A stretch of DNA of 45,901 bases. Source: a virus. The translations under genes and the position numbers were made by a program. Location: positions 1-45,901 of the IMG/VR virus record IMGVR_UViG_3300048436_000028; one strand, given 5' to 3'. Positions 16,694 through 24,704 of this stretch are shown here, in pieces (within the stretch, counting starts at the first letter, position 1; each line of letters begins with the position of its first letter). The notes beneath the pieces were generated by a model, which ran no database searches, had not been told where the DNA came from, and worked only from the letters and a program-made list of their open reading frames with translations.

Positions 16694-18227
16694 CTATAAT
16701 TTCTTTCATTATATTTTCAAAAGCTTCTAGGGTATTTGGCATGTTATCTTTTAACCATTTTTTAGCTTTTCTTGATTTATATACTGTAAATATTTCTGCG
16801 AATGCTTCATTGTATATATGTTGCTCTTGCTTCCAATATGCTTTGCTATGACCAGATACTCCAGAATTTTCATGTCTAAATTTACCTCTAGCAAGTCCGT
16901 CTATAATATCTGCTAAATTTTCTGCTTGATCATATTTTGCTGTATAAAAGTAATATGTAATTTGTCTGCCTGTATTTTTATAAGTATGTATTCTTTTATC
17001 TTTTTTATATAATTCATCAAGGTAACGATCTATTGCCTTTTTCTTACGCATACCTTTGCCAAGACCCATATTTTTAGCGTCTAAATCTAATGCACTCATA
17101 AACTGAGTGCCACCAACGCTATACGATATATTTTGTCTATTATTTCTTTGACCAATCATGTGATCAATATGGTGTCCATATTCATGTATTGGCGTTAATT
17201 CATCCATATCGGTGTCTAGCTGTCTGTAAAATGCATAATATACACCCTCGCCTTGATTTATACTATCTGGTTTGGGCAATTTGTTAGCTACAGCAAGAGT
17301 AAGGGGTGTCATATTCCTGTTTATTCTATCTTCAATATCAGACTTCTTAAATTTAGAATTAGGCAACATTGTTATAAGATCAGTAAGATTAAGATTTTTA
17401 GGCGGTGGCGGTGGTGGTGTTATTTTCTCTGGCTTTGGCTGTGCATCATCAATAACAGTGTCCTCTGGTTGGACATAGAGCAATACGCACCTACAATTTA
17501 CTACATTCGCCGCCCCACCACGACTATCACCTGGTCTATCCATTAACGCTGTGCCAAAGTTTGTAGGCACTTCAAAGTCTTCATCCATTGGTATTATTGT
17601 GCCATTCATCGCCGCGTGTTTGCTTCTAGTTCTATCATCTGTCACAGACACCCACTGCTTTTGAAGATTAGGTATATTCATTTCTTTTGCTAGACTGTGG
17701 TTTGCATAACTAGCCGCATTGTGGGTTTCAGTCCTAGATATAGTTGCTGAACGCGCCCTGCTGTAATTACCCCTAGTAGATTGAAATATTTGATCAGCTA
17801 CATATCTTGTTCCTAGCGCCTCTTTGTCAGCCTCTAGCATAACTTTTACTAAATCTTTTCTTGTGGTATCTGATATTTTTTTAACTGCGCCTAAACCAGA
17901 TACCCTCATGTAGTCTCTGATTAATAGTTCGAATTGACTATCTTGCTTTTGGTGTCGCAACATTCGTAAACCAAATGCTTCTATGACTGATCTATAATGT
18001 GGCTCTAATATCTTGAGTATACGGCCTTCAATCAAGTTCCCTGTTAGCTCAATAGAACTTCGTTCTAAATATTCACGTCGAGCTATGTCGCCGATCTTAG
18101 CGAATTCTGTAATTAAATTTAAAGAAAGTTTGCGCTCAAAAGATTGTCTTAATCTAAGTTGCTCTGTAATTTCACGCCTTGCGTTATATTTTACGCCGCC
18201 AAATTTTTTTAATTCTAGTGTCGCCAT
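16686..18227 (-). CDS. Mu F-like minor head protein fused to a zincin metalloprotease domain
   Basis: This is a 513-residue two-part protein. Residues 1 to about 255 are the SPP1 gp7/Mu F head morphogenesis domain, with SRARSATISRTETHNAASYA, WVSVTDDRTRSKHAAMNGT and a closing VVNCRCVLLY. A proline linker (PPPPPP near 271-276) leads to residues 290-513, a zincin-like domain with HEYGH at 348-352 (the HExxH zinc motif) and a downstream NEAFAE at 473-478 suited to the third ligand. The arrangement recalls anthrax lethal factor-like and other phage-delivered toxin domains. Mu F proteins sit in the head near the portal and can be ejected with DNA, so the protease may act in the host cell early in infection. 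It is unusual in lying apart from the portal gene, behind a plus-strand island. Confidence 0.85.
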   Translation of the reverse strand: MATLELKKFGGVKYNARREITEQLRLRQSFERKLSLNLITEFAKIGDIARREYLERSSIELTGNLIEGRILKILEPHYRSVIEAFGLRMLRHQKQDSQFELLIRDYMRVSGLGAVKKISDTTRKDLVKVMLEADKEALGTRYVADQIFQSTRGNYSRARSATISRTETHNAASYANHSLAKEMNIPNLQKQWVSVTDDRTRSKHAAMNGTIIPMDEDFEVPTNFGTALMDRPGDSRGGAANVVNCRCVLLYVQPEDTVIDDAQPKPEKITPPPPPPKNLNLTDLITMLPNSKFKKSDIEDRINRNMTPLTLAVANKLPKPDSINQGEGVYYAFYRQLDTDMDELTPIHEYGHHIDHMIGQRNNRQNISYSVGGTQFMSALDLDAKNMGLGKGMRKKKAIDRYLDELYKKDKRIHTYKNTGRQITYYFYTAKYDQAENLADIIDGLARGKFRHENSGVSGHSKAYWKQEQHIYNEAFAEIFTVYKSRKAKKWLKDNMPNTLEAFENIMKEIIDG

Positions 18228-18264
18228 AGTCCACCTCTCTGTGCAGACTATAGCATTTTGTTTT

Positions 18265-18354
18265 TTATATCACCATCAATTTATCGATGTTTAAACCAGC
18301 TAGTACCATAATTGCTATGAATACAATTGCTATAAACCATTCATCTCTGTCCAT
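18265..18354 (-). CDS. 29-residue membrane micropeptide
   Basis: A short frame, MDRDEWFIAIVFIAIMVLAG then a short polar tail, starts 3 bases after the stop of the 18357-18668 gene, with AGG in the right place for a ribosome site. It holds one hydrophobic helix of about 16 residues. It may be a small membrane-active protein. The case rests on spacing and hydrophobicity only. Confidence 0.45.
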   Translation of the reverse strand: MDRDEWFIAIVFIAIMVLAGLNIDKLMVI

Positions 18355-18356
18355 AA

Positions 18357-18668
18357 TTAAGCCTCGTCAAAATGCGCTTGGACTTGCTCTAAAGTCTGTC
18401 CAGCAAATTTGTTTATACATTCATCAAGTTCTTCGGCGATGATTTTATCAATGTCTCTTACAGTAAATGCTGTTGAATTAATGTGGCTTTCTTCTTTCTT
18501 AGCGCCAACAATATCAAATACGATGTAATTTTTGGCATCATGCAAATAAAGTTTTTTCCAAATCTCAAGATCAATTCTTGTTTTGACAGGTTTACCAAAA
18601 TGCCAGTTTGTTTTTTTCTGTATCTCAGCTTTAAATGCTTCGTCAAATTTTTTAGTAATTAATGTCAT
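18357..18668 (-). CDS. Small conserved-looking protein, unknown function
   Basis: This is a 103-residue acidic, soluble protein. I used the ATG at 18668 because AGGGA lies 8 bases upstream; the frame is open to 18710. Contents: KKTNWHFGKPVKTRIDLEIW, then KNYIVFDIVGAKKEE and a C-terminal AEELDECINKFAGQTLEQVQ helix. It heads the short minus-strand group that leads to the micropeptide and then the Mu F-zincin gene, and is divergent from the plus-strand island. No family is recognised. Confidence 0.6.
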   Translation of the reverse strand: MTLITKKFDEAFKAEIQKKTNWHFGKPVKTRIDLEIWKKLYLHDAKNYIVFDIVGAKKEESHINSTAFTVRDIDKIIAEELDECINKFAGQTLEQVQAHFDEA

Positions 18669-18822
18669 TGTTAAAATCCCTTGTCCTAATTTATATAAGT
18701 AATGTAGCACATATAAAAATAAGTGTCAACCCCTAATTTTAAATTAATTAACATTAGTTTTAATTATATTAACTAAATAAATAAATAATTTATAAATGTT
18801 AAAATAATCATAATTTTAGGTA

Positions 18823-18851
18823 TTGACATTAAATGTTAAATAGATTATAAT
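18823..18851 (+). promoter_or_regulatory. Sigma-70-type promoter of the plus-strand island
   Basis: TTGACA (18823-18828), 17 bases, then TATAAT (18846-18851) is a perfect consensus pair. It lies in the 217-base gap between the divergent genes at 18668 and 18886, which is otherwise AT-rich with no gene. AGGAGG follows at 18872-18877. It should drive the small-gene island to 20280 early with host polymerase. Confidence 0.85.
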
Positions 18852-18885
18852 GTATTTATGAGACTAATGAAAGGAGGACAAGAAC

Positions 18886-19017
18886 TTGAAAAAATCTAAA
18901 CCGTTTTCACCAGACTTTATTATGAATGGTCTTTTGAATGCAAAGCCAGCTAAGGCTAAACCAGCTAAAGCTAAGGTAGCCAAAAAGAAACCAGCTAAAA
19001 AAAAAGACAAAGCGTAG
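18886..19017 (+). CDS. Lys/Ala/Pro-rich histone H1-tail-like microprotein
   Basis: A 43-residue frame starts at TTG, nine bases after a perfect AGGAGG. The first 20 residues are ordinary (KPFSPDFIMNG); the rest is a basic repeat of PAKAK-type units ending in KKKDKA, like the tails of histone H1 or bacterial H1-like proteins. It is the first gene after a consensus promoter. Binding to nucleic acid is likely from composition. An ATG at 18868 gives only a short alternative frame, so TTG is preferred. Confidence 0.6.
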   Translation: MKKSKPFSPDFIMNGLLNAKPAKAKPAKAKVAKKKPAKKKDKA

Positions 19018-19054
19018 CTGAATTATTTTTTGGAGACTTAAATAAATAATCAAC

Positions 19055-19079
19055 AGCTCCAGCTATAACGGCTGGGGCT
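19055..19079 (+). terminator. Hairpin before the first duplicated small gene
   Basis: AGCTCCAGC, loop TATAACG, GCTGGGGCT: a 9-pair stem with one G-T pair. There is no T tract after it, so it may be an RNA processing or stability element rather than a terminator. A near copy with a T tract lies at 19401-19430, before the second duplicated gene. Confidence 0.5.
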
Positions 19080-19102
19080 ACTTAAATTTGAGAGGACAAA
19101 AA

Positions 19103-19390
19103 ATGGAAACGATGAAAACAATGGATGTTTGGATAGAACTCCAAAAGCCAGATCAACATTATACTGGCCATGATATTTGCGACAGGGCAAATAAAATGCT
19201 TAAACGCCTTGGTGTTAATGATGGGAAATTTCAATACAATGACCCTAAATATAAAAGCACTCAATATGGCGGTTGTCTTTATATATATAATAATGACTGC
19301 GGAATATCTGGGCTTGAAGACAATGGCAGATGGTTTAACCTAAATTATTTCGGGCGTGACCACATTGAGATTGAAGGTACAATATCTTAA
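19103..19390 (+). CDS. Small duplicated protein A (DNGRWFNL family)
   Basis: This is a 95-residue protein. The ATG at 19103 follows GAGAGGACAA; the frame is open to a TTG at 19088. It is a paralogue of the next gene: both have VWIELxxP, a YTGHDICDRANKMLKRLG-type helix and end with DNGRWFNLNYFGRD then a short EIEGTIS-like tail. It is soluble and mildly acidic. The function is unknown. The duplicated gene, its hairpin and its TTGA..GGACAA leader all repeat at a spacing of 346 bases. Confidence 0.7.
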   Translation: METMKTMDVWIELQKPDQHYTGHDICDRANKMLKRLGVNDGKFQYNDPKYKSTQYGGCLYIYNNDCGISGLEDNGRWFNLNYFGRDHIEIEGTIS

Positions 19391-19400
19391 CATAATTACT

Positions 19401-19430
19401 TGCTCCAGCTAATTGTAGCTGGGGCTTTTT
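19401..19430 (+). terminator. Rho-independent terminator/attenuator between paralogues
   Basis: GCTCCAGCT, loop AATTGT, AGCTGGGGC, then TTTTT. The stem has nine pairs including one wobble and is followed by a five-T run. It lies between the two duplicated genes, so it probably reduces expression of the downstream genes. Its stem is nearly identical to that at 19055-19079. Confidence 0.75.
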
Positions 19431-19448
19431 ATATTGAAGGGACAAGAA

Positions 19449-19730
19449 ATGACAAAGATGATGAAGGTTTGGATAGAATTGCCAGAACCGAATGAGGCTG
19501 GTTTCACTGGTGAAGAAATATGTAAACGTGCAAATGAAATGCTAATACGCCTTGGCTCAACCAATGGTGAATTCAGCTATTCTAATGAAAGATTAGTTGG
19601 TAAATGGATTAAAGGCCATTATATATTTACGGCAGAATTTGGTAGAACTGAATTAAAAGATAACGGCAGATGGTTTAACCTAGATTACTTTGGTCGTGAT
19701 AATGTTGAGATTATAGGGGAAATATCATGA
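19449..19730 (+). CDS. Small duplicated protein B (DNGRWFNL family)
   Basis: This is a 93-residue paralogue of the upstream gene. I chose the ATG at 19449 after GAAGGGACAA; the frame is open to 19434. Shared parts are VWIELPEPN, FTGEEICKRANEMLIRLG and DNGRWFNLDYFGRD. The middle third differs most (YSNERLVGKWIKGHYIFTAE versus the partner). Its stop overlaps the next ATG by four bases (ATGA). The function is unknown; early host takeover or anti-defence roles are typical for such small duplicated genes, but this is only a guess. Confidence 0.7.
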   Translation: MTKMMKVWIELPEPNEAGFTGEEICKRANEMLIRLGSTNGEFSYSNERLVGKWIKGHYIFTAEFGRTELKDNGRWFNLDYFGRDNVEIIGEIS

Positions 19731-19888
19731 CAGCAAGAAAAGTTACTAATGAATTTTTAGAAGCCGTTGAGCATGGGTGTTACGATAAGGATAATCTTAT
19801 AGTGGCATTCTGCAAATACTTGAGCGAAGATGATGTTAAAGACTTCATCCGCACCAATGAACTAATGATAAATGTAGAGGATGAATAA
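19727..19888 (+). CDS. 53-residue acidic protein
   Basis: This short gene is coupled to the previous one by ATGA and to the next with no gap (TAA then ATG). It begins MTARKVTNEFLEAVEHGCYD and ends LMINVEDE. It is predicted helical and acidic. No family is recognised, but the tight packing on both sides supports it as real. Confidence 0.6.
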   Translation: MTARKVTNEFLEAVEHGCYDKDNLIVAFCKYLSEDDVKDFIRTNELMINVEDE

Positions 19889-20074
19889 ATGATAACAGCT
19901 ATATGTTATGACGAGTGTGGTACTGAGGTATCTATAGAGGTAGAAAGCTTAGATGAAATACCACCAGAGTATAAATTTAGATACTCTCAAAAATACACTG
20001 ACAGAGAACTAGCTGAATGGCGACTGTGGCTAGATGATCGTGATGATTACGATTATGAAAATGATTATTATTAA
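19889..20074 (+). CDS. 61-residue acidic protein
   Basis: The ATG directly follows the preceding stop. The protein starts MITAICYDECGTEVSIEVES and ends in a strongly acidic tyrosine-rich tail (LDDRDDYDYENDYY). The acidic tail resembles those of DNA-mimic or polymerase-binding small phage proteins, a resemblance only. It is part of the plus-strand island. Confidence 0.6.
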   Translation: MITAICYDECGTEVSIEVESLDEIPPEYKFRYSQKYTDRELAEWRLWLDDRDDYDYENDYY

Positions 20075-20085
20075 GGGGTAAAAAC

Positions 20086-20280
20086 ATGGCTCATAAAATT
20101 AAACTATTAACTGCCGTGCAATCATGCAAACTTCTTAAAATCCCGATAACAACATTTCTTATATTAGAACGTGATCAATCCCTACCGCCATCTATTGACG
20201 TTGGGATTGGTCGCCGATGGGACAAAGCTGAACTATTAGATTGGTATGACTTCGCCAAAGAACACCTTGCTAATCCTTAG
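20086..20280 (+). CDS. Small helix-turn-helix (AlpA/excisionase-like) protein
   Basis: A 64-residue protein after AAGGGG. It contains LLTAVQSCKLLKIPITTFLI, then SIDVGIGRRWDKAELLDWYD, the usual layout of AlpA/HTH_17 winged-helix regulators and excisionases: helix-turn-helix followed by an R-R-W or R-W-D-x-x-E-L-x-x-W strand. It probably binds DNA, perhaps to regulate the island or the late genes. It converges on the portal gene and overlaps its end by 11 bases. No integrase is present, so an excision role is doubtful. Confidence 0.65.
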   Translation: MAHKIKLLTAVQSCKLLKIPITTFLILERDQSLPPSIDVGIGRRWDKAELLDWYDFAKEHLANP

Positions 20281-22444
20281 AACTTAATGGATGGTCTTTA
20301 GGCAATAAATCAGTATCAAATTTTCCGCGCTTGAAGCGGCCTGTTCTTACAGCGCTCAAGAACCCATTTACCCTAGCATAAGCCCACTGATCGGCGCTCC
20401 TGACGCTTGGGCGCACACTTTGAGGGTTTGTTTGATAAGCACCTATGCCCCTTCTAAATACTGCCTCTAGCATTCTTTGTGTTACACGCTTTCCTTTTTT
20501 ATCACCATGCTTGTCATTGTGATCTTTTACTTTTTCAGCGAGACCTTTTTTAACCGCTTCTGATATTTTGGCTTTCACATCCATAACATCTTCATTGGTA
20601 AAAAATTCTTCTAATTCAAAATTTTTATCACGCTCTCTGTCTAGCTGTGCGGCTTTTTTTCTTGCCCAAGTTTGACCAGCATCACCACCCCATAACAACC
20701 AAGCTATAAGACCAGCGCTTGGATAACCCTCTTCACCTCTGTTAAATCCTACACCCTGCTTATCAACTTCATGTCTGCTAAAATAGCTGTGCATTCTTCT
20801 TACTGTTCTTGGGGTTAATCTTTCTCTTGATTTCAATTGGTTAGCCCTTGATACACCAACTAATGTACCACCACGATTAAATTCTTTTCTAAGTTTTAAT
20901 CCGCGAGTTGCATTCGTTTGCATTGCTTCAGTTGGTATGGTATCAATATCACTTTCTGCTTTTTCTTCTGTTTCTTCAACTTCCGCCCATTTATTGCAAA
21001 GATATTGTATTCTGACTTTAGCATTGAATAAGTCGCAAACATTATTTTCATAGTGTATGCAATTGCCACATCTTTTCTCACCATTGCCCATTCTGTAAGC
21101 TTCTGGCAGTTCATCTGGAACTGGCTCACCATCTGGATATTGATCAAGCTTTGTTTCACCATATGCGTCTGTATAGTCTTTTTCAGCATCATCACCATTT
21201 GCTGGAGGTATAATTGGGCTACCTAATGGGAAAAGATTTGCTTCAATGAAAATATCGTCACCACCATTAATCGGTGTTAATCCTAACCTATCTCTTGCTT
21301 CGTTTCTTGTAATAATACCAGCCCCAACAGCCGCTACTACATTCTCATAAACACGCTTTCTGCGTTCGACCATAGCTGGAATGCTGTCATAATCGTAATC
21401 AATTCTAATATCATCACCATATGATGGTGAAAGCCACTCATTAAGATCATTACAAACACGCATTGCTAATGGTATGATTGTCTCCTCATACATAGCCAAT
21501 CGTGCTTCTTGTATATTTGAATAAGTTTGGCTGTCTGGGATACCTATAATTTGCGACGGAATACCAAAGCAAAGAGCAATGTCTTTAGCCGCCATATGCT
21601 TGTTTTGTAAAAAATCCATATCCCTTGGGGACATACCCATTTCTTTCCAATCAAAATCACCTTCAAGCAACATAGGTTTACCAGAATTATTAGTTCCACT
21701 CATTCTGCGGTCTAAATCATCTTTTATTTGCTTTCTCTGAATATCAGACATCATCATTGGATTTCCAGATGTATCAGTAGGCTTAAATATAACCGCTCCT
21801 GATGGTCTAGCACCATTAACAAGCAATGCTATATTATGCTTTGCTATGAGATTATGTTGATCAACATCTATTGAAGCCGCCATAAGGGGTGACATACCTA
21901 GATAATCATCCAATGGATTCCAAGTTTTAAAATGCTTTACTTCTGATTGACCTGTAAATGGGTCAGCTTCATAAGTTTTTGCAACCTTGCCATTAAGCAT
22001 ATAATTATACCCTTTTGGTATAGAAGTATTGCTTGGTATTATTTCAACACGATCTGGCCTTAAAAGGTGTAACTCACTTGGCAAGCCGCCAGCGGTGCTA
22101 CTAATAGCGAAACTATTACCAGATAATAAAATATACGCATAAAGTGATTGAAAATATTCATTGCCAGCCTGTATTGGGTTAGGTTTTTTTAAAAGGGTTA
22201 ATAATGGGTGTTGCTCAAGCTCTACATCGCCTTGATATACTTTAAAACTTATAGAAGCGGCGGCCTGTGATATTTCATTAACGCATTTAAAAACTACTGC
22301 ATTCTGCTGATAACCCTCTTTGGCATATGATCTGTAGTTATCTTGCCTGTTGTGATATGGCGTTGTTTGTTGCATATGCACTCTTGGCGCTTCTTTATGT
22401 TCTAAATTTAAATTATTTTTCTTTAAAAAATCAAAAAAGGCCAT
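20270..22444 (-). CDS. Portal protein with long C-terminal extension
   Basis: This 724-residue protein is far longer than the usual 400-450 of HK97-type portals. Residues 1 to about 410 match the portal family (AVVFKCVNEISQAAASISFK, PNPIQAGNEYFQSLYAYILL, then AAKDIALCFGIPSQIIGI and NEARDRLGLTPINGGD). Then comes a four-cysteine cluster (C459, C462, C470, C483) in CGNCIHY...C...LCNKW. Residues about 515-724 carry GLIAWLLWGGDAGQTWARKK and a DUF5824-like end (GIGAYQTNPQSVRPSVRS, AYARVNGFLSAVRTGRFKRG, LLPKDHPLS). The extension could be a scaffold, a polyvalent ejected domain or a connector part. It starts one base into the stop of the terminase gene. Confidence 0.9.
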   Translation of the reverse strand: MAFFDFLKKNNLNLEHKEAPRVHMQQTTPYHNRQDNYRSYAKEGYQQNAVVFKCVNEISQAAASISFKVYQGDVELEQHPLLTLLKKPNPIQAGNEYFQSLYAYILLSGNSFAISSTAGGLPSELHLLRPDRVEIIPSNTSIPKGYNYMLNGKVAKTYEADPFTGQSEVKHFKTWNPLDDYLGMSPLMAASIDVDQHNLIAKHNIALLVNGARPSGAVIFKPTDTSGNPMMMSDIQRKQIKDDLDRRMSGTNNSGKPMLLEGDFDWKEMGMSPRDMDFLQNKHMAAKDIALCFGIPSQIIGIPDSQTYSNIQEARLAMYEETIIPLAMRVCNDLNEWLSPSYGDDIRIDYDYDSIPAMVERRKRVYENVVAAVGAGIITRNEARDRLGLTPINGGDDIFIEANLFPLGSPIIPPANGDDAEKDYTDAYGETKLDQYPDGEPVPDELPEAYRMGNGEKRCGNCIHYENNVCDLFNAKVRIQYLCNKWAEVEETEEKAESDIDTIPTEAMQTNATRGLKLRKEFNRGGTLVGVSRANQLKSRERLTPRTVRRMHSYFSRHEVDKQGVGFNRGEEGYPSAGLIAWLLWGGDAGQTWARKKAAQLDRERDKNFELEEFFTNEDVMDVKAKISEAVKKGLAEKVKDHNDKHGDKKGKRVTQRMLEAVFRRGIGAYQTNPQSVRPSVRSADQWAYARVNGFLSAVRTGRFKRGKFDTDLLPKDHPLSSKD

Positions 22445-23742
22445 TAGCTAATTCTCCACATTGGCTGTCCAGTTGACGCGCTTAGTTCTGTTAATGCCCA
22501 TACTAAGGCATCCATTCTGTCTGGCGACTTTCTGGAATTTGGTGTATATGAGACCATCTGATCTTCCAATTCTTTATGTATTCCGACATGGTGTACTCTA
22601 CTCTGTTCATACAGTGCCGCAATAGGTTCTGCTCTTACAAGCTTACCACGACTTGCGTGAACTGACGAGTAAGGAATGTTTATATCTACTGTTCTTATCA
22701 CTTTTTCAACTAAATCACCACCATTATTGACTTCTGCAATCAATCTGTCGGCGTTATAAGTATGAAAAAGGCTTACTGCCTTTCTAGCCCAACCATCAGG
22801 TGTGTTCTTATGTGAACCATCTTCGAGTACATAATAATGATTATTATTGCATCTTGCCGCTACGATTATGCCTGTTTCATCGCTATCTTCATTATTTGTG
22901 ACACTTGGGTCTATAGCTACAACAATTCGATTGAATTCTGGCAAATTTTCTAAATTAACTCTATTTTGATCAATTACGCCATAACCCCATAAAGCACCTT
23001 CTAAATCATCTAAGACTTCTCCATATAGCTCCTGTCGGCCTAGTCTAGTGCCTTCATATTTATCTTTTAGCTGTGCAACCGCTACCTCAGACAGATTAGC
23101 CGCATTATCAAATGTGCTACCTCTTGTAATTATTGTATTGGTTCTTTTTACTAATCTTCTAGTTAGATCATTTGGTGCTGGTGTTGTTGTAATAACACAT
23201 TGAGGATTTTCACCTAGACGCAAGCCAAACATAAGCTGATCAAATGCGTCTGGATACTGCCAAGCCGCTATCTCGTCACACCAAGCCCTGTGAAATTGTG
23301 GACCTCTTAATCTTTTTGGTTCACTCGCCGCAAAGCCTTGTATTATAGACCCATTATATAACCTTATTTCTGCGGCTGAACTTGAATACCCTTGTCCTCT
23401 ACCCTTTAAAAGACAATCATCTGGTAGCCAATTCATAATACCAGAGACACCACCAAATGCCACGCGGCGCAAATCACCGAATGTAGGGGTTACAACAGCA
23501 CATCTGCTTTCTGGATTATTAAGTGCATAGACCATGGTATCAAATGCACCGACCATAGTTTTTCCCCAACCACGTCCAGCTAATATAAGCCACACACCCC
23601 AATCACCCTTTGGGGTTAATTGTTGGGGTCTCGCCATGTCTAACCAATCACTGTAAAGTGTGCTGTGCGCTTGATGACTTGAGGCTGGCAAGTTCGTCCA
23701 ATTGGTCGATAATTTTTCGTAAACTGTCTGGTGCTGTGACAT
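22444..23742 (-). CDS. terL: Terminase large subunit
   Basis: This 432-residue DNA-packaging motor has Walker A at LAGRGWGKT (residues 54-62), a Walker B-like HRAWCDEIAAW with D156 and E157, and a coupling region ITTTPAPNDLTRRLV. The nuclease domain starts near VVAIDPSVTNNEDSDETGII (about 270-290), with a later acidic RMDALVWALTEL. It resembles Terminase_6 proteins. The start at 23742 has AAGG upstream but overlaps the small-subunit gene by 95 bases; an ATG at 23637 (MARPQQLTP) would remove most of that overlap but lacks a ribosome site. Confidence 0.95.
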   Translation of the reverse strand: MSQHQTVYEKLSTNWTNLPASSHQAHSTLYSDWLDMARPQQLTPKGDWGVWLILAGRGWGKTMVGAFDTMVYALNNPESRCAVVTPTFGDLRRVAFGGVSGIMNWLPDDCLLKGRGQGYSSSAAEIRLYNGSIIQGFAASEPKRLRGPQFHRAWCDEIAAWQYPDAFDQLMFGLRLGENPQCVITTTPAPNDLTRRLVKRTNTIITRGSTFDNAANLSEVAVAQLKDKYEGTRLGRQELYGEVLDDLEGALWGYGVIDQNRVNLENLPEFNRIVVAIDPSVTNNEDSDETGIIVAARCNNNHYYVLEDGSHKNTPDGWARKAVSLFHTYNADRLIAEVNNGGDLVEKVIRTVDINIPYSSVHASRGKLVRAEPIAALYEQSRVHHVGIHKELEDQMVSYTPNSRKSPDRMDALVWALTELSASTGQPMWRIS

Positions 23743-24268
23743 TAGCCGATACCTTGCTGATTTCTTGAGCTTGACCTAAGGCCAATTTACCAATTTTTTG
23801 AGCATTACTTACTGTATGTGCAAGACCACTCATATCATGTGGTGTTAAAATTTTTGAAGTTAATCTAAATTTTTCTAGTGCATTGTCTTTATCTGGACCA
23901 TTGCTCATTTCTGCAATTTGCAACAAAGTATTTCTACTTTGAACATCTTGATTAATCCTACGACCAGCATCGCCTATCATAGCCAAGGCTAGTTTTATTG
24001 CATCATCGTCAAGACGAGAGCCATATTCGACCATTTTTTCTAGTCTTTCGCGCTTTATGGCTTCATCATACTCGGTTTGCACTTTGTTCTTATCAGTCTG
24101 CCAATCTTCTGACTTAGAACGCCTGTGTAATGATGCATATGCAACATCATGCCTTTTAGAAAGAGCTTGAACTGTAGGGTATTGACGCACGTTATTTTCG
24201 TCCACAAACCCATGAACAAATTCATCTCGTATCTTTATTTTTAAAGCTTCATCAATTTTGTTAGTCAT
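23648..24268 (-). CDS. terS: Terminase small subunit (probable)
   Basis: This is a probable DNA-recognition subunit. It has an N-terminal helix-turn-helix (QYPTVQALSKRHDVAYASLH, then RRSKSEDWQTDK), a charged helix and a long helical C-terminus. It lies just upstream of the large subunit. The ATG at 24268 gives 206 residues; a GTG at 24295 with GGA seven bases upstream gives 215, and I cannot decide between them. The YASLHRRSKSEDW element is typical of phage DNA-packaging proteins. The last 95 bases overlap the large subunit gene. Confidence 0.75.
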   Translation of the reverse strand: MTNKIDEALKIKIRDEFVHGFVDENNVRQYPTVQALSKRHDVAYASLHRRSKSEDWQTDKNKVQTEYDEAIKRERLEKMVEYGSRLDDDAIKLALAMIGDAGRRINQDVQSRNTLLQIAEMSNGPDKDNALEKFRLTSKILTPHDMSGLAHTVSNAQKIGKLALGQAQEISKVSANVTAPDSLRKIIDQLDELASLKSSSAQHTLQ

Positions 24269-24281
24269 AGTATAACCATTA

Positions 24282-24704
24282 TCATATATTTTCACTATTA
24301 TCCAGTATCAACTTCTTTAAACGTGTTGTTGACCAATTGTGTTCTCTTTTATTATAATAAATATCTATCTCTAGGTCAGAACCAGTAAAGTATTTATTTA
24401 TATAATCAGAACCTATAATTCTTACATCTATGGGTAAAGATTTGAGCAATTCAATCAACTCATCCTCTGTATGATAAATTATTACTTCATCTACATATTT
24501 TACAGCATTCAGCTGTATTTGCCTCTCCATAAGAGATTGTATCGGTTTATTTTTTTCTGGTCTATCTATGGTGGGGTCAACTTGCAATCCAACTATTAGA
24601 TAGTCACAAATAGATTTAGCTTCTTGAAGCATAGTTATATGCCCTGAATGTAAAAGATCAAAACAAGAGCATGTAAAGCCTATATTATACTTTTTCTTCA
24701 TCAT
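24282..24704 (-). CDS. Cytidylyltransferase-like nucleotidyltransferase
   Basis: This 140-residue protein of the TagD/RfaE-type nucleotidyltransferase superfamily has the nucleotide-binding HSGH motif at residues 19-22 in FDLLHSGHITML, and WSTTRLKKLI near the C-terminus, equivalent to the family's ISTTxI motif. Family members join CTP or ATP to a phosphorylated alcohol or sugar (glycerol-3-phosphate, heptose, FMN). The substrate cannot be named from this sequence. It overlaps the upstream IbrB-like gene by 20 bases and belongs to the seven-gene minus-strand group. Confidence 0.87.
   Translation of the reverse strand: MMKKKYNIGFTCSCFDLLHSGHITMLQEAKSICDYLIVGLQVDPTIDRPEKNKPIQSLMERQIQLNAVKYVDEVIIYHTEDELIELLKSLPIDVRIIGSDYINKYFTGSDLEIDIYYNKREHNWSTTRLKKLILDNSENI

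Noticed and set aside
20086-20280. Excisionase of a temperate phage
   Set aside because: No integrase or attachment site was found; a regulator role is safer.
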